A stretch of 64,000 bases of DNA from Brucella tritici (GCF_902825325.1 NZ_CADEAR010000010.1:142098-206097); one strand, 5' to 3'; shown: positions 26,501 to 35,662, counted from the stretch's first letter. The notes: generated from the letters alone by a model not told the origin. Made by a program: numbers and translations.

Positions 26501-27855
26501 CGCCTGATCTGCCGCTCTCGCGTCTCGCCGCTTTTGCCCGTCAGCAATCGGTGGCACCAAAGCCGCTGACCGGTATCGGCGGAACGGTGAGCGACGTGTC
26601 GCGCTCGGCCATTGCCGTGCGCGGGCTTTCGCGTGATGCGCGTTTGGGCGATGCGGTGGCGATCCATGCACAAGGCGGCCAGAGCCTTGCCGAGATCATC
26701 CGGGTGGCTGACACGCAGGTGCTGGTGAAGCCTTTCGATGACCGCATCATTCCCTCGCTTGGCGCTGCGGTTTTCGAGGAAGGGCTGCTCAGCATCCGCC
26801 CGGCACCGGAATGGCGCGGACGTGTCATCAATGCGCTTGGCGATGCGGTTGACGGAAAGGGCGTGTTGCAACCCGGCACCCGGCCGATGGCATCCGAGAA
26901 TCTGGCGCCCGCAGCCCTGCGTCGCGGGCGTGTCGACAGGGGCTTGCGCACCGGCGTCAATGTCATCGATATTTTCACGCCGCTTTGTTTCGGCCAGCGT
27001 ATTGGCATCTTTGCGGGCTCTGGCGTCGGCAAGTCGACGCTGCTTGCCATGATGACGCGTGCGGCGGATTTCGACACGGTGGTGCTGGCGCTGACCGGCG
27101 AGCGTGGACGTGAAGTGCGCGAGATGCTGGAAGAAACCATGGCGGGCCATCTCGACAAGACGATAACCGTGGTGGCGACGGGCGATGAAAGCCCGATGAT
27201 GCGCCGCCTCGCACCCAACACGGCGACGGCCATTGCCGAATATTTCCGTGATCTTGGCCAGAATGTCCTGCTGATTGTCGATTCCGTCACGCGCTTTGCT
27301 CATGCGGCGCGCGAAGTAGCGATTGCCGCCGAGGAACCGCCGGTTTCACGCGGTTATCCGCCGAGCGTCTTCAGCCAGTTACCCCGCCTTCTGGAGCGGG
27401 CGGGTCCCGGTATCACGGAAGCGGGTGGCAGCATCACCGGCATCTATTCGGTGCTGGTCGATGGCGACGATCACAACGACCCGGTTTCCGACACGATCCG
27501 CGGTACGCTGGACGGCCACATCGTGCTTGATCGCGCAATTGCGGCGCAAGGGCGCTTTCCGGCGGTCGATATTCCGGGCTCGGTTTCGCGTCTGGCAAAG
27601 CACAACTGGACACCGGAACAGCGCAAGCTGGTCAGCCAATTGCGGGGTATGGTCGCCCGTTTCGAGGAAACTCGCGACCTGCGTGCCATCGGGGCGTACC
27701 AGAAAGGCCATGACGGCCTTCTGGACCAGGCGGTCGATCTTGTGCCGCGCATTTACGACGCCTTGCAGCAATCGCCGGAAACCGGCCTATCGGATGATCC
27801 CTATAACGACCTTGCCGCGGCACTGCGCGGCGACAGACAGGCGCAACACGCATGA
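26497..27855 (+). CDS. fliI: Flagellum-specific ATPase FliI
   Basis: A 452-residue F1-beta-like ATPase of the flagellar export apparatus, acting at the cytoplasmic face with FliH and FliJ. Walker A AGSGVGKST at 173-181, catalytic Glu region GERGREVREML, Walker B VLLIVDSVTRFAHAAREV (about 251-268), and PPSVFSQLPRLLERAG (about 288-303). The N-terminal substrate-binding region is shortened compared with enterics. ATGA overlap with flgF and with the next gene shows tight coupling. Confidence 0.96.
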   Translation: MTPDLPLSRLAAFARQQSVAPKPLTGIGGTVSDVSRSAIAVRGLSRDARLGDAVAIHAQGGQSLAEIIRVADTQVLVKPFDDRIIPSLGAAVFEEGLLSIRPAPEWRGRVINALGDAVDGKGVLQPGTRPMASENLAPAALRRGRVDRGLRTGVNVIDIFTPLCFGQRIGIFAGSGVGKSTLLAMMTRAADFDTVVLALTGERGREVREMLEETMAGHLDKTITVVATGDESPMMRRLAPNTATAIAEYFRDLGQNVLLIVDSVTRFAHAAREVAIAAEEPPVSRGYPPSVFSQLPRLLERAGPGITEAGGSITGIYSVLVDGDDHNDPVSDTIRGTLDGHIVLDRAIAAQGRFPAVDIPGSVSRLAKHNWTPEQRKLVSQLRGMVARFEETRDLRAIGAYQKGHDGLLDQAVDLVPRIYDALQQSPETGLSDDPYNDLAAALRGDRQAQHA

Positions 27856-28457
27856 TGACGGGCTTTCGCAAGACAAAGGAAGAGAAACTCCTTGCAGATC
27901 TGACGGCGGAGGTCGAAGCCGCCGCACGGCAGGAAGGCATGAAGAAGCCGCATAACAAGGTGGATCGCTACCTGAAGATCGCGGCCATCACGCTCGCCGC
28001 CGGAAGCGCGATGCTGCCTTTCGTCACCTATCTTCAGCGTGTCGATCTGGGTTCGCCCGAGAAGGCCGAACGCAAGATCATCGATCCGCTGGACCGCTCG
28101 GAACAGAAAACCGTGCGCCGTTTCCCGTCCTTCCGCCCGTCCGAACAGGTCGCGCCGAATGCTGACGTGGACAACACGATGACAGGCTCGGTCATGTCGA
28201 ACGGCAAGGGGCTTCCGGGAACCGGAATGGGCAATGGCGGCGACGGAAGCGGGGAAGGGCAGGCCTTCCCAAAGCCGGTTTTCGCGCTGCGCGCAGTTGT
28301 CGGCGGCATGGCGATGATTGAGGATACGTCGGGCTACTGGTTCGTCGAAAAAGGCTCGCTGCTGCCGGATGGCAGTCACCTTGTTTCAATCGGTCGCGGT
28401 GCTGGCACCTGGCAGCTTACGACATCGTCGGGCGATGTGATTGAGATGCGGAAATAG
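27852..28457 (+). CDS. Single-pass membrane protein downstream of fliI
   Basis: A 201-residue protein with a charged cytoplasmic N-terminus (about 1-40), one membrane segment (LKIAAITLAAGSAMLPFVTYL, about 41-61), a Gly/Pro-rich linker (GKGLPGTGMGNGGDGSGEG) and a compact C-terminal region (LRAVVGGMAMIEDTSGYWFVEKGSLLPDG). This location, directly after fliI, also holds an unknown gene in Sinorhizobium. The C-terminal beta-rich part may act in the periplasm. I cannot name a function; it overlaps fliI by four bases. Confidence 0.8.
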   Translation: MMTGFRKTKEEKLLADLTAEVEAAARQEGMKKPHNKVDRYLKIAAITLAAGSAMLPFVTYLQRVDLGSPEKAERKIIDPLDRSEQKTVRRFPSFRPSEQVAPNADVDNTMTGSVMSNGKGLPGTGMGNGGDGSGEGQAFPKPVFALRAVVGGMAMIEDTSGYWFVEKGSLLPDGSHLVSIGRGAGTWQLTTSSGDVIEMRK

Positions 28458-28471
28458 GGGAGTAGGGCAGT

Positions 28472-28565
28472 AAGGGAATAGGGGAGTATGTTTGCCCCGC
28501 GCAATCAGCGCTCTTTCTCACGCAACGACATATCGTTCCTAGAAAACATATTCCCCTACTCCCTT
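28472..28565. repeat. Inverted repeat with 22-base arms upstream of flgB
   Basis: Arms at 28472-28493 and 28544-28565 are complementary over 22 bases with two differences, both allowing G-U pairs in RNA. The left arm is preceded by further GGGGAGTAGGG-type tandem units. It separates the fliI unit from the flgB operon and may terminate the former. Confidence 0.75.
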
Positions 28566-28630
28566 AATCTGCGCAAGCTTGACGCAAGTTCCGGCCTTTA
28601 AGTTAACGAACTATAAAGGCGGGATACTCA

Positions 28631-29011
28631 ATGAGCTCCATTCATCTTTTCGATCTGGCTGCAAGGCAGGCGCAGTGGTTGTCGGTTCGACAGGCCACCG
28701 TTGCGGGCAATGTCGCCAACGCGAACACGCCGGATTTTCGGGCGCGGGACGTGCAGCCCTTCGCGGATGTGCTGGACAAGACGCAGCTCACCATGGCTGC
28801 CACCAGCTCCCTGCATCTGGAAGCCGAGGCAGACGGGATCGCCGGTGCGCGCCTGCGCCCGGATGACATCACCGAGCAGACCCATTCCGGCAATACGGTC
28901 GATGTCGAACAGGAAATGATGAAGGCTGGTGAAATCGCCCGCGAATATTCGCTCAACACAAGCATCGTCAAGGCGTTCCATCGCATGATGCTTTCGGTCG
29001 CGAAGGGGTAA
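28631..29011 (+). CDS. flgB: Flagellar basal-body rod protein FlgB
   Basis: A 126-residue proximal rod subunit. The helix LAARQAQWLSVRQATVAGNVANANTPDFRARD (about 7-38) has the axial-protein NxANxxTPxF motif, and VDVEQEMMKAGEIAREYSLNTSIVKAFHRMM the C-terminal helix. First gene of the flgBC-fliE-flgGAI-motE-flgH-fliLP operon, two bases from flgC. Its promoter must lie in the 65 bases after the inverted repeat or further upstream. Confidence 0.95.
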   Translation: MSSIHLFDLAARQAQWLSVRQATVAGNVANANTPDFRARDVQPFADVLDKTQLTMAATSSLHLEAEADGIAGARLRPDDITEQTHSGNTVDVEQEMMKAGEIAREYSLNTSIVKAFHRMMLSVAKG

Positions 29012-29013
29012 TT

Positions 29014-29436
29014 ATGTCTTCCGATGCCTTGCAAAGCACATTGAAGATCGCAGCGTCGGGCCTTTCGGCCCAATCGACGCGTCTGCGCATCGTTTCCGAG
29101 AATATCGCCAATGCGCAGTCTACCGCCAAGACTGCCGACGCCGATCCCTATCGCCGCAAGACGGTTTCCTTCCGTACCGAGCTGGAACAGGGCACCGGTG
29201 CAGCCGAAGTCCGCATTGCCGAAGTCGGCAAGGACACATCGGCCTTTATCGAACAATACGAGCCGAGCCATCCCGCAGCGGATGAGCGCGGCTATGTCCG
29301 CTATCCAAACGTCAACATGGTCGTCGAAATGGCGGACATGCGTGAAGCCAACCGTTCTTATGAAGCCAATTTGCAGGTCGTGAGACAAGCTCGTGAGCTG
29401 ATCTCCATGACGATCGATCTCCTGAGGAGCACATAA
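29014..29436 (+). CDS. flgC: Flagellar basal-body rod protein FlgC
   Basis: A 140-residue rod subunit. [28 protein letters not shown] (about 9-36) is the axial-protein N-terminal helix and [32 protein letters not shown] the FlgC C-terminal signature, here with [20 protein letters not shown]. Exported by the flagellar type III apparatus, no signal peptide. Its stop overlaps the fliE start in TAATG. Confidence 0.96.
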   Translation: MSSDALQSTLKIAASGLSAQSTRLRIVSENIANAQSTAKTADADPYRRKTVSFRTELEQGTGAAEVRIAEVGKDTSAFIEQYEPSHPAADERGYVRYPNVNMVVEMADMREANRSYEANLQVVRQARELISMTIDLLRST

Positions 29437-29771
29437 TGTACGACTCGATCATGAGCATTTCGGCGCGCAATGCCCTGTCGCGCCTGTCGGAAACCGTTGC
29501 CGAAACGGGTGTGGGTTCCGCTTCCGCGCCGCAGGCTGTTCCGGCCGCTCCCGGTGCCTCGTTCGGCGAAGTCCTGTCGCAGATGACGGATTCCGTCGGG
29601 CAAAAGCTGCAGGCGGCGGAGGCAACCTCCATTCAGGGCATCAAGGGCGATGCGCCGGTGCGCGATGTGGTCAGCTCCGTCATGGAAGCCGAACAGTCGC
29701 TCCAGACGGCCATCGCGATCCGTGACAAGATCGTGCAGGCCTATCTCGAAATCAGCCGCATGCCAATCTGA
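29436..29771 (+). CDS. fliE: Flagellar hook-basal body protein FliE
   Basis: A 111-residue adaptor between the MS ring and the rod. Low-complexity N-terminus followed by [30 protein letters not shown] (about 46-75) and the C-terminal [34 protein letters not shown], which is the FliE signature ending in MPI. Overlaps flgC and lies 23 bases before flgG. Confidence 0.95.
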   Translation: MYDSIMSISARNALSRLSETVAETGVGSASAPQAVPAAPGASFGEVLSQMTDSVGQKLQAAEATSIQGIKGDAPVRDVVSSVMEAEQSLQTAIAIRDKIVQAYLEISRMPI

Positions 29772-29794
29772 TTTACGGCAGCTAAGGATACGCC

Positions 29795-30583
29795 ATGAAA
29801 GCCCTGACGATTGCCGCCACCGGCATGAACGCCCAGCAGCTCAATCTGGAAGTGATTGCCAACAACATCGCCAATATCAACACAACCGGCTTCAAGCGCG
29901 CGCGTGCTGAATTCTCCGATCTGCTTTATCAATCCGAGCGGACGGCAGGCGTGCCCAATCAGGCGAACCAGTCCATCGTGCCGGAAGGCGCGCTGGTTGG
30001 TCTCGGCGTGCAGACGGCGGCGGTGCGAAACCTCCACATGCAGGGCAGTTTCAACCAGACCGGTAATCCATTCGATCTGGCTTTGACGGGCAAGGGCTGG
30101 TTTCAGATTCAAAGCCCGACCGGCGAGACGCTTTATGCGCGCGCCGGCGCGTTCAACAAGAATGCCGATGGCCAGCTCGTGACACTCGACGGCAATCCGG
30201 TTGAACCGGCGATCACCATTCCGCCAGATGCTGTTGAAGTGACTGTCACTGATACGGGACAGGTTTTCGCCAAGCTGCAGGACCAGGTCAATCAGGTCGA
30301 CCTCGGCCAGCTAACTCTCGCAAATTTTACCAATGAAGCTGGTCTGGAGCCGCTCGGCGGAAATCTCTACCGCGAGACGGAAGCTTCCGGCGGTCCGCTG
30401 GTCGGCGTTCCGGGTGATCCGGGCTACGGCTCGATCAAGCAAGGCTATCTCGAAGCGTCGAACGTCGATCCGGTGAAGGAAATCACCGATCTCATCACGG
30501 CGCAGCGTGCTTATGAAATGAATTCCAAGGTTATTCAGGCTGCCGACGAAATGGCGGCAACCGTGTCGAAGAACTTGCGCTGA
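29795..30583 (+). CDS. flgG: Flagellar distal rod protein FlgG
   Basis: A 262-residue distal rod subunit, standard length. [40 protein letters not shown] is the almost invariant FlgG N-terminus, [28 protein letters not shown] (about 91-118) the beta domain, and [25 protein letters not shown] the C-terminal helix. Its stop overlaps the flgA start by one base. Confidence 0.97.
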   Translation: MKALTIAATGMNAQQLNLEVIANNIANINTTGFKRARAEFSDLLYQSERTAGVPNQANQSIVPEGALVGLGVQTAAVRNLHMQGSFNQTGNPFDLALTGKGWFQIQSPTGETLYARAGAFNKNADGQLVTLDGNPVEPAITIPPDAVEVTVTDTGQVFAKLQDQVNQVDLGQLTLANFTNEAGLEPLGGNLYRETEASGGPLVGVPGDPGYGSIKQGYLEASNVDPVKEITDLITAQRAYEMNSKVIQAADEMAATVSKNLR

Positions 30584-31077
30584 TGGTGATGGCGATGGGC
30601 TGTGTGAAGGCGATCTTGCAAAAGAAAAGGCTGGCTCTTGCCGGTGGCTTCCTGCTTGCCGCAATGGCTGGCGCCGGTGCTGCGGACCGCATCGCTTTTG
30701 TCGTGCCTTCGGCCACCGTCTATCCCGGCCAGATCGTGAGCGACACCGCACTTCTGGAAAAGCAGTTCTTTATAAATGCGCCAGCGGCGAACCAATATGT
30801 GCTGTCCGCGGATCAGGCGGCAGGCAAGGTGGCGCGCAAGACGCTGCTTCCCGGCAAGCCGATCCTCGTGTCGGCATTGGGCGAGCCGTCTCTGGTCACG
30901 CGCGGGGTTCCGGCACCGCTGGTCTTTACCGCCGGTACGCTGACCATAACCGCCATGGGCACGCCGCTCGAATCCGGTGCGGCTGGCGATTTCATCAAGG
31001 TTCGTAACGTCGACAGCGGCATCATCGTGTCCGGCACGGTGCTGGCCAATGGTCGCATTCAGGTGGGGATGCAGTGA
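30583..31077 (+). CDS. flgA: Flagellar P-ring assembly chaperone FlgA
   Basis: A 164-residue periplasmic protein with a Sec signal peptide (LALAGGFLLAAMAGAGAADR, cleavage near residue 34). The SAF-type domain shows PSATVYPGQIVSDTALLEK, an ARKTLLPGKPI segment and the C-terminal GDFIKVRNVDSGIIVSGTVLANGRIQV. It chaperones FlgI into the P ring. The first ATG is used; several in-frame ATGs lie close together. Overlaps flgI by four bases. Confidence 0.92.
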   Translation: MVMAMGCVKAILQKKRLALAGGFLLAAMAGAGAADRIAFVVPSATVYPGQIVSDTALLEKQFFINAPAANQYVLSADQAAGKVARKTLLPGKPILVSALGEPSLVTRGVPAPLVFTAGTLTITAMGTPLESGAAGDFIKVRNVDSGIIVSGTVLANGRIQVGMQ

Positions 31078-32303
31078 GAAAGACTTGCGCCGCCCTTATC
31101 ACCGCTTTGGCACTCATTTTCCAGCCCGTTGCGGGCTTTGCTGATGAGTCGTCGAAGAACGCGCGGGAATTCGGTTCCGCAGTGGATGCCGATGCCGATT
31201 GGCTCGGCTCGGGGGGCGACCCGTCGAAAATGGCCTATGCAGAACTTGGCCGGGGCAGCGCGGTTGCGCGCCTGAAGGATATTGCCACTATTCAGGGTGT
31301 GCGTGAAAACCAGCTAGTCGGTTACGGTCTTGTCATCGGCCTCAAGGGCACCGGTGACAGCCTGCGCAATTCGCCGTTCACCGAACAATCCATGCGCGCC
31401 ATGCTGGATAATCTCGGCATCAGCGCGCCGCGCAACTCCACCCGTTCGAAGAATACGGCGGCGGTCATCGTGACGGCTAATCTGCCCGCCTTTGCCGGTG
31501 CCGGTTCGCGCATCGATGTGACTGTATCGTCGCTCGGCGATGCCACATCGCTGCAGGGCGGTACGCTGGTCATGACCCAGCTCATGGGTGCCGACAACCA
31601 GATCTATGCTGTCGCGCAAGGCAACATGATTGTGTCCGGTTTTTCGGCGGAAGGTGAAGCTGCAAGCGTGACGCAGGGTGTGCCGACTTCCGGTCGTATC
31701 CCCAATGGTGCGCTGGTCGAGCGTGAAGTGGCGGGCAATTTCGGCAAGGAAACCGAAATGATCGTCGAGCTGCGCGATCCCGATTTCACCACTGCCGTGC
31801 GCGCTGCCGATACGATCAACGTCTTCGCCAAGCGCCGTTACGGTCGCGGTGTCGCCATTGCACGCGATGCCAAGACGATCCGCCTGTCGCGTCCGAAAAA
31901 CGTGCCTGCCGCGCGTTTCCTCGCAGAGCTTGAAGGTCTGCCGATTACGACCGACGAAGTGGCGCGTGTGGTGGTCGATGAGCGAACGGGAACCGTCGTC
32001 ATCGGCGAGAAAGTTCGCATCTCCAAAGTGGCGATCAGCCATGGCAGCCTGACGGTTCGTGTGACGGAAACGCCGATGGTGGTTCAGCCGGAGCCGTTCA
32101 GCGACGGTGTAACCGCTGTTGAACCGAACACCGATATTGCCGTCAACCAGCAGAACGCCAAGATCGGCATTCTGACCGGCGCAAATCTTGAAAATCTGGT
32201 GAAGGGCCTGAACCAGATCGGCGTGAAGCCGACCGGCATCATCGCAATATTGCAGGCCATCAAGACATCCGGCGCACTTCATGCGGAACTGGTGGTGCAA
32301 TGA
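31074..32303 (+). CDS. flgI: Flagellar P-ring protein FlgI (GTG start)
   Basis: A 409-residue periplasmic protein forming the P ring around the rod in the peptidoglycan layer. Signal peptide RKTCAALITALALIFQPVAGFADE (cleavage near 23), then an unusual spacer of about 35 residues, then the invariant SAVARLKDIATIQGVRENQLVGYGLVIGLKGTGDS (about 62-96). VANMTAxLPxFAxxGxRID is represented by VIVTANLPAFAGAGSRIDVTVSS. The start is GTG, overlapping the flgA stop in GTGA. Confidence 0.95.
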   Translation: MRKTCAALITALALIFQPVAGFADESSKNAREFGSAVDADADWLGSGGDPSKMAYAELGRGSAVARLKDIATIQGVRENQLVGYGLVIGLKGTGDSLRNSPFTEQSMRAMLDNLGISAPRNSTRSKNTAAVIVTANLPAFAGAGSRIDVTVSSLGDATSLQGGTLVMTQLMGADNQIYAVAQGNMIVSGFSAEGEAASVTQGVPTSGRIPNGALVEREVAGNFGKETEMIVELRDPDFTTAVRAADTINVFAKRRYGRGVAIARDAKTIRLSRPKNVPAARFLAELEGLPITTDEVARVVVDERTGTVVIGEKVRISKVAISHGSLTVRVTETPMVVQPEPFSDGVTAVEPNTDIAVNQQNAKIGILTGANLENLVKGLNQIGVKPTGIIAILQAIKTSGALHAELVVQ

Positions 32304-32905
32304 CCATGGCTCATAGAATGATCCGGTATGGTTCGGCAGTGGCGCTGCTTCTGGCTGCCTCTGTCCCAGCTTTTGCGCAGCAGGCGGCGACGGCTGCTCC
32401 AGCGCCGGTTGAAGCATCGGCGGCACAGCAGCTTGCCTCTCCGCCGCCGCTCGGCAACCTCGATGAGATCCGCAAATTCTGCGGCAATATCGACGATCAG
32501 GCGGCAGACGCCCGCTATGCATTGCAGGCCAAGCAATTGACCGATCTGAAGGCCGATGTCGAGGAACGGATGCGTGCGCTTGAGGAAAAGCGCCGGGAAT
32601 ATGAAATGTGGCTGAAGCGCCGTGACGAGTTTGTCAGCAAAGCACAGGATTCGCTGGTCGACATTATCTCGAAAATGAAGCCGGACGCGGCGGCGGCACA
32701 GATGGCGCTGATCGGCGACGAAGCGGCAGCGGCGCTCATCCTCAAGCTCAATCCGCGTGTATCCAGCATCATCCTCAATGAAATGCCGCCGGAAAAGGCG
32801 GCCAAGCTGGCGCGCGTCATCGTCGGTTCGCAGCGCACGACGACCGCGTCGCAAGCTGTGAAGGATCAGCGCGCCGCGGCACAGTCCGGGAATACGGTTC
32901 AATGA
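32300..32905 (+). CDS. motE: MotE, periplasmic chaperone for MotC
   Basis: A 201-residue protein with a Sec signal peptide (GSAVALLLAASVPAFAQQ, cleavage near 27), a coiled-coil stretch (AKQLTDLKADVEERMRALEEKRREYEMWLKRRDEF, about 73-107) and an MgtE-N-like helical tail (ADAAAAQMALIGDEAAAALILKLNPRVSSIILNEM). In Sinorhizobium MotE folds and stabilises MotC in the periplasm. Gene order flgI-motE-flgH is the rhizobial one. Start could also be the ATG two codons later. Overlaps flgI and flgH by four bases each. Confidence 0.88.
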   Translation: MTMAHRMIRYGSAVALLLAASVPAFAQQAATAAPAPVEASAAQQLASPPPLGNLDEIRKFCGNIDDQAADARYALQAKQLTDLKADVEERMRALEEKRREYEMWLKRRDEFVSKAQDSLVDIISKMKPDAAAAQMALIGDEAAAALILKLNPRVSSIILNEMPPEKAAKLARVIVGSQRTTTASQAVKDQRAAAQSGNTVQ

Positions 32906-33630
32906 AAAACAGCATGAACAAAGCGACCCTTGCAGCAGCAGTAGCGGTTCTTCTGGCCGGTTGTGCCACCAAGCCCGAGGAAATCGGTCGGGCACCCGAC
33001 CTGTCCCCGGTCGCGGCGCATCTTGGCATGCAGAACAATCCGCAGTTCAACGGCTATCCGGCGCGCCCGAGCAAGGCGACCTATTCGCTCTGGGACCAGC
33101 GTTCGACCAATTTCTTCAAGGACCCGCGTGCGGCCACGCCGGGCGATGTCCTGACGGTTATCATTTCCATCAACGACCGCGCCAACCTCGATAACAAGAC
33201 GGACCGCGAGCGTGTGTCGAAAGGCATTTACGGCGCGGGTGGTTCGTTCGCGACGAGCAGCAGCACGGGTGCTGGCGCCGGTGGCGATATGGATGCTTCG
33301 GTCAACACCCATTCCGACAGCAAGTCGAAGGGCAAGGGCACCATCGAGCGCAGTGAAGATATCCGCCTGCAGGTCGCGGCCATCGTCACCGACACGCTAC
33401 CCAACGGAAACATGATTATCCGCGGGTCGCAGGAAGTGCGCGTCAATAACGAGCTGCGTGTGCTCAATGTCGCTGGTGTCGTGCGTCCGCGCGACATTTC
33501 CGGCAACAACACGATTTCCTACGACAAGATCGCCGAAGCCCGCATTTCCTATGGCGGGCGCGGACGACTGAGCGAGATTCAGCAGCCGCCTTACGGCCAG
33601 CAGATTCTCGATCAGGTTTCTCCTTTCTAG
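32902..33630 (+). CDS. flgH: Flagellar L-ring lipoprotein FlgH
   Basis: A 242-residue outer-membrane lipoprotein forming the L ring. Lipobox LLAGC puts the acylated cysteine at residue 21. Family marks include SLWDQRSTNFFKDPRAATPGDVLTVIISINDRANLDNKT (about 64-102) and the C-terminal RGRLSEIQQPPYGQQILDQVSPF. A Gly/Ser-rich insert (GGSFATSSSTGAGAGGD) lies near 113. Followed after ten bases by fliL. Confidence 0.96.
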   Translation: MKNSMNKATLAAAVAVLLAGCATKPEEIGRAPDLSPVAAHLGMQNNPQFNGYPARPSKATYSLWDQRSTNFFKDPRAATPGDVLTVIISINDRANLDNKTDRERVSKGIYGAGGSFATSSSTGAGAGGDMDASVNTHSDSKSKGKGTIERSEDIRLQVAAIVTDTLPNGNMIIRGSQEVRVNNELRVLNVAGVVRPRDISGNNTISYDKIAEARISYGGRGRLSEIQQPPYGQQILDQVSPF

Positions 33631-33640
33631 GTTGGCTGGC

Positions 33641-34135
33641 ATGAGCGACACGACGGCAACGGAAAAAGACGGCAAGGCGAAAGGCTCCCTGACGGGGCTG
33701 CTGGCGGCTGTCGCAGTTCTGACCGTCATCGCTGGCGGCGGCGGCTGGTATATGGGCGGCATGATTTCCGCCGATCAGCTCGCATCGGTCAGGCCTTCCG
33801 GCAAGGAAGACAAGCCGAAGCAGGGCGATTTTGAATCGCGCTCCATCGGCACTGTCGTGCCCTTGCAGCCGATTGTCACCAATCTCGGCATTCCGCAGAA
33901 CACATGGGTGCGTCTTGAAGCCTCGCTGGTGGCAAAGCCGGGCCATGAAATTCCGGCGGCGATGGCGGCAAGCGTCGGCGACGATTTCCTGAGCTTCCTG
34001 CGCAGCGTCAACCTCATGCAATTGCAGGGCGCGGCGGGACTCGCCTATCTCCGCTCCGATTTGGAAGAACGCGCGCGCCTGCGTTCGGAAGGCGCGGTCG
34101 ACCGGGTCTTTATTTCGGCACTGGTCGTAGAATGA
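33641..34135 (+). CDS. fliL: Flagellar basal body-associated protein FliL
   Basis: A 164-residue inner-membrane protein that surrounds or supports the stator. Cytoplasmic Lys-rich start, one membrane helix (LTGLLAAVAVLTVIAGGGGWYMGG, about 19-42), periplasmic domain with VPLQPIVTNLGIPQNTWVRLEASLV and a C-terminal VDRVFISALVVE. ATG at 33641 is used; three codons upstream lies a TTG. Overlaps fliP by four bases. Confidence 0.93.
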   Translation: MSDTTATEKDGKAKGSLTGLLAAVAVLTVIAGGGGWYMGGMISADQLASVRPSGKEDKPKQGDFESRSIGTVVPLQPIVTNLGIPQNTWVRLEASLVAKPGHEIPAAMAASVGDDFLSFLRSVNLMQLQGAAGLAYLRSDLEERARLRSEGAVDRVFISALVVE

Positions 34136-34872
34136 AAAAACTCCTTGGCCTCGGCCTCATCCTGACGCTCGCTCTTACCGTTTCCGCACAGGCGCAACAG
34201 GCGCTGACGCTCGACAACCTGCTGCCTGCGGGAAGCGGTGCTGCGAGCGGCCAGATCGTGCAGCTGTTCGGGCTTCTGACGGTGCTGTCCATTGCGCCGG
34301 GGCTGCTCATCATGGTGACGAGCTTCACGCGCTTTGCCATCGCCTTTTCGTTGCTGCGGTCCGGCCTCGGTCTCCAGACCGCGCCTGCTAGCATGGTGAT
34401 GATTTCTCTTGCCCTGTTCATGACATTCTATGTCATGGCGCCCGCCTTCGACCGGGCCTGGAACAATGGCGTGCAGCCCTTGATGCGCAATGAAATCACG
34501 CAGCAGGCAGCTTTCACCGAAATTTCGCAGCCTTTCCGTGAATTCATGATGGGCCAGGTGCGCGACAAGGACCTGCGGCTCTTTGAAGATCTCGCTGATC
34601 CGTCGTTTCGCACTGGTGATGACGGTATCGTCGATTTCCGCGTGCTGGTTCCGGCCTTCATGATTTCGGAACTGCGGCGCGGTTTTGAAATCGGTTTCCT
34701 GATCGTGCTGCCATTTCTGGTGATCGACCTTGTTGTGGCGACGCTCACCATGTCCATGGGCATGATGATGCTCCCGCCGACGGTGATCTCGCTGCCGTTC
34801 AAGATTCTGTTCTTCGTGCTGATCGATGGCTGGAATATTCTGGTCGGAAGCCTGATACGGTCCTTTTCGTAG
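34132..34872 (+). CDS. fliP: Flagellar export gate protein FliP
   Basis: A 246-residue export-gate subunit with a cleavable N-terminal signal (LGLGLILTLALTVSAQAQQ) and four membrane helices. IVQLFGLLTVLSIAPGLLIMVTSFTRFAIAFSLLR (about 42-76) is the FliP/SctR signature, and the end PPTVISLPFKILFFVLIDGWNILVGSLIRSF is typical. Last gene of the flgB operon; a hairpin follows at 34881. FliQ, FliR and FlhA are encoded in the later operon. Confidence 0.97.
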   Translation: MKKLLGLGLILTLALTVSAQAQQALTLDNLLPAGSGAASGQIVQLFGLLTVLSIAPGLLIMVTSFTRFAIAFSLLRSGLGLQTAPASMVMISLALFMTFYVMAPAFDRAWNNGVQPLMRNEITQQAAFTEISQPFREFMMGQVRDKDLRLFEDLADPSFRTGDDGIVDFRVLVPAFMISELRRGFEIGFLIVLPFLVIDLVVATLTMSMGMMMLPPTVISLPFKILFFVLIDGWNILVGSLIRSFS

Positions 34873-34880
34873 AAACAGGA

Positions 34881-34904
34881 ACGAGCTGACACACCGCAGC
34901 TCGT
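34881..34904. terminator. Hairpin between fliP and convergent gene
   Basis: ACGAGCTG and CAGCTCGT, eight-base perfect arms with an eight-base loop, followed by TTGTTAAGTT. It sits between the convergent ends of fliP and the minus-strand secreted protein gene. The T tract is weak. Confidence 0.6.
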
Positions 34905-34912
34905 TGTTAAGT

Positions 34913-35368
34913 TCAGTTGTTGATACGGACGGTCAGCTTGTAGTCGCAGGTGTCATGATTGACTTCTTCGGCCACAAGAGTGCAGGTGGGACTGCTGCCG
35001 GTACCATCAGATTTCATGAAATGCCGACTATAACCCGACGCCTTGCATCCGGGCGCGGGGTTAGTGAAGCTCGGTCCTTCAGCATAAACCGTCAACTGAC
35101 ACGACTTATAAACGGTGTTGTCGGAATAGCGGTACCGCGCAATCATCGAACGCAGATATGTATCATCTTCTGCCTTGTGTGTGAGGACGCCCGTTGCACC
35201 ATTCGCAATCGTCGACGGTCGCGTACACTTTCCGTCTGGATTGCATGCACCTTGCGTATAATTGATGGATTTGCCTGCATTGTTGATCCAGTTCACCGTT
35301 ATCTGATTATCGGCCAATGCGGCTGAAGCGGAGATGAGTGAAACAGCCAGAATTGAAAAACGAAGCAT
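34913..35368 (-). CDS. Secreted cysteine-containing protein, unknown
   Basis: A 151-residue protein with a clear Sec signal peptide (MLRFSILAVSLISASAALAD, cleavage after ALA near 19). The mature part, about 132 residues, has six cysteines (ACNPDGKC, SCQL, GCKAS, TCTL, DTCDYKL), probably disulfide-bonded in the periplasm or outside, and many Thr, Asn and Tyr. The start at 35368 has a GGAGG site seven bases upstream. I recognise no family. It is the only minus-strand gene in this part of the flagellar locus, between fliP and fliC, which suggests insertion. Confidence 0.8.
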   Translation of the reverse strand: MLRFSILAVSLISASAALADNQITVNWINNAGKSINYTQGACNPDGKCTRPSTIANGATGVLTHKAEDDTYLRSMIARYRYSDNTVYKSCQLTVYAEGPSFTNPAPGCKASGYSRHFMKSDGTGSSPTCTLVAEEVNHDTCDYKLTVRINN

Positions 35369-35662
35369 GATCTTTCCTCCATTAGTTGACACTTATGGAA
35401 CATAAAGAGAACGTCAGGGGTGAGGATAAGTTTGGACCGGTGGATCATGTCGATCTGCCAGAAACCCACTTGATGAAAAAGAAAACCTCAATTAAAAATT
35501 GAGCGGATTATTTAGTAATCTCTTAATATTTCGAGTTTACGACGATCCTCATGGTGGGTTTCCGCGCGTTACGCGGCAACAGGCATGATGCCGCTCCACC
35601 ATGCCGGTAATCTAAAAATCCGGCCTGTCCCTCAGATTGTTTTTCCCAAGGGGCAAAAAACT

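Noticed and set aside
28458..28600. Possible short CRISPR-like array (repeated GGGGAGTAGGG units)
   Set aside because: Units are irregular, have no spacers of constant length and form one inverted repeat; no cas genes nearby.
34904..35326. Plus-strand open frame of 140 codons opposite the secreted cysteine protein
   Set aside because: It overlaps a gene with a convincing signal peptide and GGAGG site, has no domain and no good ribosome site.
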